A stretch of 36,076 nt of DNA from Gammaproteobacteria bacterium (GTDB lineage: Bacteria > Pseudomonadota > Gammaproteobacteria > Coxiellales > Coxiellaceae). Under the pieces are notes generated by a model that was not told where the DNA came from, did not search any database, and worked only from the letters and a program-made list of their open reading frames with translations. Location of the stretch: positions 1 through 36,076 of the forward strand of contig JAPLRF010000025.1 in NCBI GenBank assembly GCA_026399315.1. Reading direction: 5' to 3'. The position numbers and the translations under genes were made by a program. This document shows, piece by piece, positions 31,104 through 36,076 of this stretch (within the stretch, counting starts at the first letter, position 1; every line of letters starts with the position of its first letter).

Positions 31104-33797
31104 ATGACTGATCCACTGTTGCTAAAACCAGATTGTGATCCGATAGAAACACAAGAGTGGAAGGATGCTCTGGATTCTGTTCTTCAGTTTGAAGGAACTG
31201 ATCGCGCGCAGTATTTGTTAAAGACATTAATGGCATATGCGAATCAACGCAGTTTGTCTGTGCCAGGCGGTATTCAAACTGCCTACACTAATACCATTTC
31301 TGTAGATCAAGAAGCGATTATGCCTATGGCTGATCGTGATTTATTTGAGCGCTTAACCAACATGATGCGCTGGAATGCGATTGCAATGGTGATGCGTGCA
31401 GGAAAAGTATCGAGTGAATTGGGTGGACATATCGCCAGTTTCGGCTCGATTGCTACTTTATTTGAAATAGGCTTACATTATTTTTTTCACGCCCAATCAA
31501 AAGAACACGGTGGTGATTTGGTTTATTTCCAAGGGCATTCATCGCCGGGATTATATGCCAGAGCGTATTTAGAAGATCGACTCACTGAAAAACAACTCGA
31601 TGGCTTTCGCCAAGAATTGTCGAAAAAAGGCATTTCATCTTATCCGCATCCGTGGTTGATGCCAGATTTTTGGCAGTTTCCAACTGTGTCGATGGGCTTG
31701 GGCCCCTTGATGGCGATTTATCAAGCCAGCTTTTTAAAATATTTAGAACGACGTGGATTTGCAAAAACCGATAATCGTCGCGTATGGACTTTTTGTGGTG
31801 ATGGCGAATTAGGTGAGCCTGAGTCATTGGGGGCGTTAAATCTCGCTGGCCGTGAACAGCTCGATAATTTAATTTTCGTCATTAACTGCAATTTACAGCG
31901 ACTTGATGGCCCTGTTTGGGGTAATGGTCAAATCATTCAAGAATACGAAGGTGTTTTTCGTGGTGCCGGCTGGAATGTCATTAAAATCATTTGGGGATCA
32001 GGCTGGGATAAATTATTTGAGAAAGATAAATCCGGTCTATTGTTGACGCGCATCGGTGAATTGATCGATGGCGAGTATCAAAAATTTTCGGCAAACGATG
32101 GCGCTTATTTGCGTGCGAATTTTTTTGGAAAGCATCCTGAATTGTTGGCGCTGGTATCTGATTTAACTGACGAACAATTAAAATCAGTGTTGTTGGATGG
32201 CGGGCATGATCCCCAGAAAGTGTATGCTGCTTATGCTGCTGCGGTTGCGCATAAAAATCAGCCAACCGTTATTTTAGCGAAAACAGTTAAAGGCTTTGGC
32301 ATGGGTAAAAGTGGTGAGGCTTTGAATGTCGCCCATCAAACGAAAAAAATGCCCGTTGAAATGCTGAAATATTTCCGTGAACGTTTTGAATTGGATTTAT
32401 CGGATGCTGATTTAGAAAAGCTAAATTATTACAAGCCGAAAAAAGACTCCGCTGAAATCAAATTTTTAAAAGCGAATCGTGAAAAATTAGGCGGTTCTTT
32501 ACCGTCACGTAATCCAAAATGTGAAAAATTGATTGTGCCTGAGTTATCTGCATTTGAAACGTTATTGGCAGGTTCTGGTGAGCGTGACATTTCCAGCACA
32601 ATGGCATTTGTGCGTATTTTATCGGTGTTATTGAAAGACAATAATATTAAAGAACGGGTTGTGCCGATTGTTGCTGATGAATCACGCACCTTTGGTATGG
32701 AAGGATTGTTTCGCCAAATTGGTATTTATGCGCCGCTGGGTCAACACTATCAGCCAGAAGATAAAAATCAATTGATGTATTATCGCGAAGATGAAAAAGG
32801 CCAATTGTTGCAAGAGGGTATTTCGGAAGCGGGGGCGATGTCTGCTTGGGTTGCAGCGGCAACGTCATATTCGTCAAGCCATGTTCCGATGATTCCCTTC
32901 TTTGTTTATTATTCGATGTTTGGTTTTCAACGTTTTGGCGATTTGGTTTGGGCAGCGGGTGATATGCGTGCGCGCGGATTTATTATGGGCGGTACGGCGG
33001 GGCGTACGACATTAGCGGGCGAAGGCTTGCAACATCAAGATGGCCATAATTATTTAATGTTTGGCATGGTACCGAATTGCGTCACGTATGATCCTGCTTT
33101 TTCTTATGAATTGGCCGTGATTATTCAAGATGGTATGAAACGCATGTATGCCAATCAAGAAGATGTTTTTTACTATATTAATTTGATGAACGAGAATTAT
33201 CATCATCCGGCGATGCCGCTCAATTCTGAAGAGGGCATACTTAAAGGACTTTATCCAGTGTCGTGTGCGAAATCCTTATCAAATAGCACGGAAACGCGCC
33301 CGGTAGGGTGCGTGCATCTTGTGGGTGCAGGCGCTATTTTAACGGAAGTCATCAAAGCCGCTGAATTATTAAAATCATTTAATGTGACAGCGGATATCTG
33401 GAGCGCCACCAGCTTTAATGAATTACGCAAAGACATGGAAACGGTTGAGCGTGAAAATCGCTTACATCCAGGCGAAAAAAAGAAATTATGTTACGTTGAA
33501 GAATGCTTTAAAAATAATACGGCACCGATTATTGCCGCAACCGATTATTTAAAAATGAATGCAAATCAGATTCGTGAAGCGATTCATGCGCCTTATTATG
33601 TGTTGGGTACGGATGGTTTTGGTCGCAGTGATACACGCGAAGCCTTGCGTGACTTCTTTGAGGTTGATGCAAAAATGATTGCCTACACAGCAATGTATGC
33701 GTTGTTTGAATCGAAAAAAATAAGCGAAAAAGAATTAATTAAAGCGCGTGATACATTGAAAATTGATGCGAATAAATTGGAGCCTGTTAAATCATGA
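31104..33797 (+). CDS. aceE: Pyruvate dehydrogenase E1 component, homodimeric type
   Basis: This 897-residue thiamine-diphosphate enzyme decarboxylates pyruvate and passes the acetyl group to lipoyl-E2. The TPP motif runs from GDGELGEPESLGALNLAG to NCNLQRLDGPV. Conserved stretches such as FQGHSSPGLYARAYLEDRL, HPWLMPDFWQFPTVSMG and EGLQHQDGH match E. coli AceE. I chose the ATG at 31104, with GAGG six bases upstream; the ATG at 31089 would put that site inside the gene. aceF overlaps it by four bases. Confidence 0.97.
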   Translation: MTDPLLLKPDCDPIETQEWKDALDSVLQFEGTDRAQYLLKTLMAYANQRSLSVPGGIQTAYTNTISVDQEAIMPMADRDLFERLTNMMRWNAIAMVMRAGKVSSELGGHIASFGSIATLFEIGLHYFFHAQSKEHGGDLVYFQGHSSPGLYARAYLEDRLTEKQLDGFRQELSKKGISSYPHPWLMPDFWQFPTVSMGLGPLMAIYQASFLKYLERRGFAKTDNRRVWTFCGDGELGEPESLGALNLAGREQLDNLIFVINCNLQRLDGPVWGNGQIIQEYEGVFRGAGWNVIKIIWGSGWDKLFEKDKSGLLLTRIGELIDGEYQKFSANDGAYLRANFFGKHPELLALVSDLTDEQLKSVLLDGGHDPQKVYAAYAAAVAHKNQPTVILAKTVKGFGMGKSGEALNVAHQTKKMPVEMLKYFRERFELDLSDADLEKLNYYKPKKDSAEIKFLKANREKLGGSLPSRNPKCEKLIVPELSAFETLLAGSGERDISSTMAFVRILSVLLKDNNIKERVVPIVADESRTFGMEGLFRQIGIYAPLGQHYQPEDKNQLMYYREDEKGQLLQEGISEAGAMSAWVAAATSYSSSHVPMIPFFVYYSMFGFQRFGDLVWAAGDMRARGFIMGGTAGRTTLAGEGLQHQDGHNYLMFGMVPNCVTYDPAFSYELAVIIQDGMKRMYANQEDVFYYINLMNENYHHPAMPLNSEEGILKGLYPVSCAKSLSNSTETRPVGCVHLVGAGAILTEVIKAAELLKSFNVTADIWSATSFNELRKDMETVERENRLHPGEKKKLCYVEECFKNNTAPIIAATDYLKMNANQIREAIHAPYYVLGTDGFGRSDTREALRDFFEVDAKMIAYTAMYALFESKKISEKELIKARDTLKIDANKLEPVKS

Positions 33798-35005
33798 CAA
33801 TAGAAATAAAAGTCCCCGATATCGGCGGCGCTAATCAAGTTGACGTTATTGCTGTTCTCGTAAAAGCAGGCGACACCATCGCTATCGATACGCCGCTTGC
33901 AACACTCGAGGGCGATAAAGCCAGCATGGATATTCCGTCAACGGAAGCGGGCGTTGTTGAATCGGTTGCGATCAAGTTGGGTGATAAGGTTTCTGAAGGC
34001 AGTGTGATTTGTGTTGTGAAGGGGGATCAGGGATCAGGAATCAAGGATCAGTTAACGCCAAAACCTTCCTCTGCGCCTGTCTCACATTTACAGCAACCGA
34101 TCCCCGATCCTCGATCCCCGATCCCCATCCATGCCAGCCCCGCCATTCGCCGCCTCGCTCACGAACTCGACATTGATCTTTCAAAAATAAAAGGCACAGG
34201 CGAAAAAAACCGCATCACCAAAGACGATATCAAAAATCATTTGTCTAAGGGTAATAACAATTCTGGCTTTTCAGTGTTAGCACAACCCGTTATCGATTTC
34301 TCAAAATTCGGTACAATTGAATCAAAACCGTTAAGCAAAATCCAAAAAATTTCCGGTGCGAATTTACACCGCAACTGGGTTTCCATTCCGCACGTCACGC
34401 AATTTATCGAAGCAGATATCACGGAGCTTGAACAATTTCGCCAAGAAAATAAAGATAAAGCCATTAAAAAAGGATTTAAATTAACGCCGCTTGTTTTTAT
34501 TATTAAAGCCGTTGTTTCAGCCCTTAAAAAATTCCCTAATTTTAATGCTTCGCTTGATAGTTCAGGTGAAAATTTAATACTTAAAAAATATTTTCATGTG
34601 GGTGTTGCGGTTGATACGCCCAATGGATTGGTGGTTCCTGTTATTCGCGATGCCGATAAAAAAGGCATATTTGATTTGGCCAAAGAGTTGGATGTTATCA
34701 GTGCAAAAGCACGTGACGGAAAATTAACGATGGCGGATATGCAAGGCGGTTGTTTTTCCATTTCGAGCTTGGGTGGAATTGGTGGAACTGCATTTACGCC
34801 CATTATTAATGCACCCGAAGTGGCAATTTTAGGTGTGTCAAAAGCATCGATGCAACCCCTTTATATTGACGACAATTTTGTGCCGCGATTAATGATGCCT
34901 TTGTGTTTGTCCTACGATCATCGCGTGATCGACGGTGCGGACGGCGCGCGTTTTGCGGTGTATTTGTCGCAGTGCTTATCGGATATCCGGACACTGCTTT
35001 TATAG
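33794..35005 (+). CDS. aceF: Dihydrolipoamide acetyltransferase (E2) with one lipoyl domain
   Basis: This 403-residue E2 has a single lipoyl domain (residues 1-76; lipoylated Lys42 in LEGDKASMDIPS), a linker, a peripheral subunit-binding domain (about 113-150) and the catalytic domain (about 180-403) with SYDHRVIDGADG holding the active His and Asp. E. coli has three lipoyl domains. The linker, residues 77-111, is encoded exactly by a GATC-rich inverted repeat (34022-34126). The ATG overlaps the aceE stop. No lpd follows; E3 must be encoded elsewhere. Confidence 0.95.
   Translation: MTIEIKVPDIGGANQVDVIAVLVKAGDTIAIDTPLATLEGDKASMDIPSTEAGVVESVAIKLGDKVSEGSVICVVKGDQGSGIKDQLTPKPSSAPVSHLQQPIPDPRSPIPIHASPAIRRLAHELDIDLSKIKGTGEKNRITKDDIKNHLSKGNNNSGFSVLAQPVIDFSKFGTIESKPLSKIQKISGANLHRNWVSIPHVTQFIEADITELEQFRQENKDKAIKKGFKLTPLVFIIKAVVSALKKFPNFNASLDSSGENLILKKYFHVGVAVDTPNGLVVPVIRDADKKGIFDLAKELDVISAKARDGKLTMADMQGGCFSISSLGGIGGTAFTPIINAPEVAILGVSKASMQPLYIDDNFVPRLMMPLCLSYDHRVIDGADGARFAVYLSQCLSDIRTLLL
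34022..34126. repeat. 105-bp GATC-rich inverted repeat in frame within aceF
   Basis: The left arm (GGGGATCAGGGATCAGG and on, 34022-34056) pairs imperfectly with the right arm (ending GATCCCCGATCCCC, 34093-34126). It has seven GATC sites. It is exactly 35 codons long, begins at a codon boundary, and encodes a Pro/Ser/Gln-rich linker with no stop. Confidence 0.7.
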
Positions 35006-35022
35006 TTAAACAGCGCAGAAAC

Positions 35023-35055
35023 GCGGGCGGCAGCCTGCGTGTGAACGTGCAAATT
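35023..35055 (+). repeat. Two-hairpin 3' repeat, copy B (after aceF)
   Basis: GCGGGCGGCAGCC then TGCGTGTGAACGTGCA matches copy A after prfB over 33 bases with few differences. The second hairpin pairs as UGCGUG/CGUGCA with G-U pairs, whereas copy A pairs UGCGU/ACGCA: the bases differ but pairing is kept. Confidence 0.6.
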
Positions 35056-35083
35056 ATTTCCCATGCTTGCTACTTTTTAGTAA

Positions 35084-35869
35084 TTATTTGTTATATTTTT
35101 TTGGCTGCATTCGACACTGCGCCATTAATTTAAATAAATTCATATTTTGGCTTTGCAAAATCATATACCGCGGCACAGCCATTGCGCGATCTGATTTCGC
35201 GGCGCAACGATATGCAATGCTAAATGCCATTGTAAAACCATCTTTCGCTGCAGCTTTTTCCACCTCATCATTGTAAATACCAAATGGCCATGCCAGTAAA
35301 TTAACGGGCGCGCCTGATTTTGCTTCCAGTGTTTTTTTAGAGCCAGTCAATTCTTTGTCGATAAAATTTTGATAAGATGCAGCTGAGCGATGCTTTTTTT
35401 CTTGCTTGAAATTGGGGTGTGAATAAGTGTGATCTTGAATGTTGAACAATCCTGTTTGTTGCAAAGTTTTTAATTGTTCCCACGTCATTGCATAAGGCTG
35501 ATGTGAAATAATTGAAGGATAAATAAATAAAGTGACAGGGATATTGTATTTTTTAACAATGGGTAATGCATATTGATAAACAGTAATGCGGCCATCATCT
35601 ATGGTGACCACGACAGATTTTTCAGGAACGGAGGCAATTTTACCTTGTAAATAACCCACCGCTTCTTTGAGTGGAATAACGGTGAAGCCATTTGTCTTGA
35701 GCCACTGTAATTGTTCTTCAAATCGGGGTGTGCTGATCGTCATTGATCCTTTTTTAACGGGCTCGAAATTATGGTAGACGAAGATGGGAATGTAAGTGGG
35801 GGTGGCGGCTGATGCAGCAACGCAGCTGAAAAGGGTTAGGGTAAACAATAAAGAAAAGATGCGGCGCAT
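35084..35869 (-). CDS. Polysaccharide deacetylase (NodB/CE4 family), exported
   Basis: This 261-residue protein begins with a signal peptide (MRRIFSLLFTLTLF, then a small-residue region ASAA). LFSC is a poor lipobox, so soluble periplasmic export is more likely. The CE4 motifs are VVTIDDGRI (metal-binding Asp, usually TFDDG), HTYSHPNF (the HxxxH motif) and LAWPFGIYND. These enzymes remove N-acetyl groups from peptidoglycan or surface glycans, or modify capsule polymers. I chose the ATG at 35869 because GGAGG lies eight bases upstream; the frame extends 25 codons further without support. It converges on aceF. Confidence 0.85.
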   Translation of the reverse strand: MRRIFSLLFTLTLFSCVAASAATPTYIPIFVYHNFEPVKKGSMTISTPRFEEQLQWLKTNGFTVIPLKEAVGYLQGKIASVPEKSVVVTIDDGRITVYQYALPIVKKYNIPVTLFIYPSIISHQPYAMTWEQLKTLQQTGLFNIQDHTYSHPNFKQEKKHRSAASYQNFIDKELTGSKKTLEAKSGAPVNLLAWPFGIYNDEVEKAAAKDGFTMAFSIAYRCAAKSDRAMAVPRYMILQSQNMNLFKLMAQCRMQPKKYNK

Positions 35870-35900
35870 TGAATCATCCTCCGTGATAGATCTTTTTAAG

Positions 35901-36076
35901 TTAGCAAGATAATCATTTCCTGTCACCCTCATTTTTCCTGTCAAAGCAATTTAGAAATGTCCGCTTCTTAGCAAGATAGAGATGTCCTCTTTTTACTAAG
36001 AAGCCCTTATTGCCCCGCGGCCAGAGCCAGATCACTTTTAAGTGATTTAATGCTCATTGCGGGGTTTTTCCACGGA
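35901..36076. repeat. Repeat-rich window end, possible insertion-sequence edge
   Basis: Several words recur here: TTAGCAAGATA (35901, 35968), TTTCCTGTCA (35916, 35934) and AGA(A/G)ATGTCC (35953, 35978). Further on, CCCCGC (36013) and GCGGGG (36059) flank an inner palindrome ATCACTT-TT-AAGTGAT (36031-36046), followed by a T5 run like a terminator. Clustered direct repeats like these occur as transposase sites at insertion-sequence ends. No transposase is visible before the window stops. Confidence 0.4.

Noticed and set aside
1..36076. CRISPR arrays, tRNA and rRNA genes
   Set aside because: No regularly spaced direct repeats of CRISPR type and no recognisable tRNA cloverleaf or rRNA sequence were seen by eye; a tRNA search program could still find one.

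Overview
The window looks like chromosomal DNA from a gammaproteobacterium, most likely a host-associated member of the Legionellales (Legionella/Coxiella/Berkiella-type). The evidence is AT-rich sequence, gammaproteobacterial housekeeping clusters (prfB, lysS, ffh, rpsP-rimM-trmD-rplS, ypjD-corB, adk, ampE-like next to aceE-aceF), a histone H1-like basic protein, and several proteins with eukaryotic features: SET domains, an unusual Ser/Thr kinase, and a second kinase-like protein with an N-myristoylation consensus. The placement is an inference. No secretion system or rRNA gene is present to prove it.

Layout. 1-5.6 kb: an unrecognised effector-like gene that appears frameshifted, a 108-bp REP/MITE-like repeat, a LysR regulator, pgeF, a YbhB/PEBP protein, a PagL-like lipid A deacylase, and prfB with its classical +1 frameshift site. 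5.6-11.9 kb: an accessory block between prfB and lysS, genes that are usually adjacent. It holds repeats, a POT peptide transporter, a Phd/VapC-type toxin-antitoxin pair, a hotdog thioesterase and a three-gene leftward cluster (intact SET protein, unknown protein, frameshifted SET paralog). 11.9-16.6 kb: lysS, the kinase-like protein with a myristoylation consensus, ygfZ, a Pht-like MFS transporter, and a tiny disordered protein. 16.8-23.8 kb: leftward rlmI-like, yhbY, rplS, trmD, rimM, rpsP, an unknown polytopic membrane protein, and ffh. 23.9-31.0 kb: a eukaryotic-like kinase inserted between ffh and ypjD, then ypjD, corB, a pseudopilin, adk, a thioredoxin, an H1-like gene, a DUF2147 protein and an AmpE-like protein. 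31.1-36.1 kb: aceE-aceF (no lpd follows), a polysaccharide deacetylase, and repeat-rich sequence that may be the edge of an insertion sequence.

Two themes stand out. First, effector-like genes sit at breaks in otherwise conserved housekeeping neighbourhoods (prfB|lysS, downstream of lysS, ffh|rpsP, ffh|ypjD). Second, small palindromic repeats have moved into or beside genes. A 68-bp element with an 11-bp flanking duplication supplies the last base of the kinase stop codon. A GATC-rich inverted repeat of exactly 35 codons lies in frame in the aceF linker. A two-hairpin motif sits just 3' of prfB, aceF and ffh. No CRISPR array, tRNA or rRNA was recognised.
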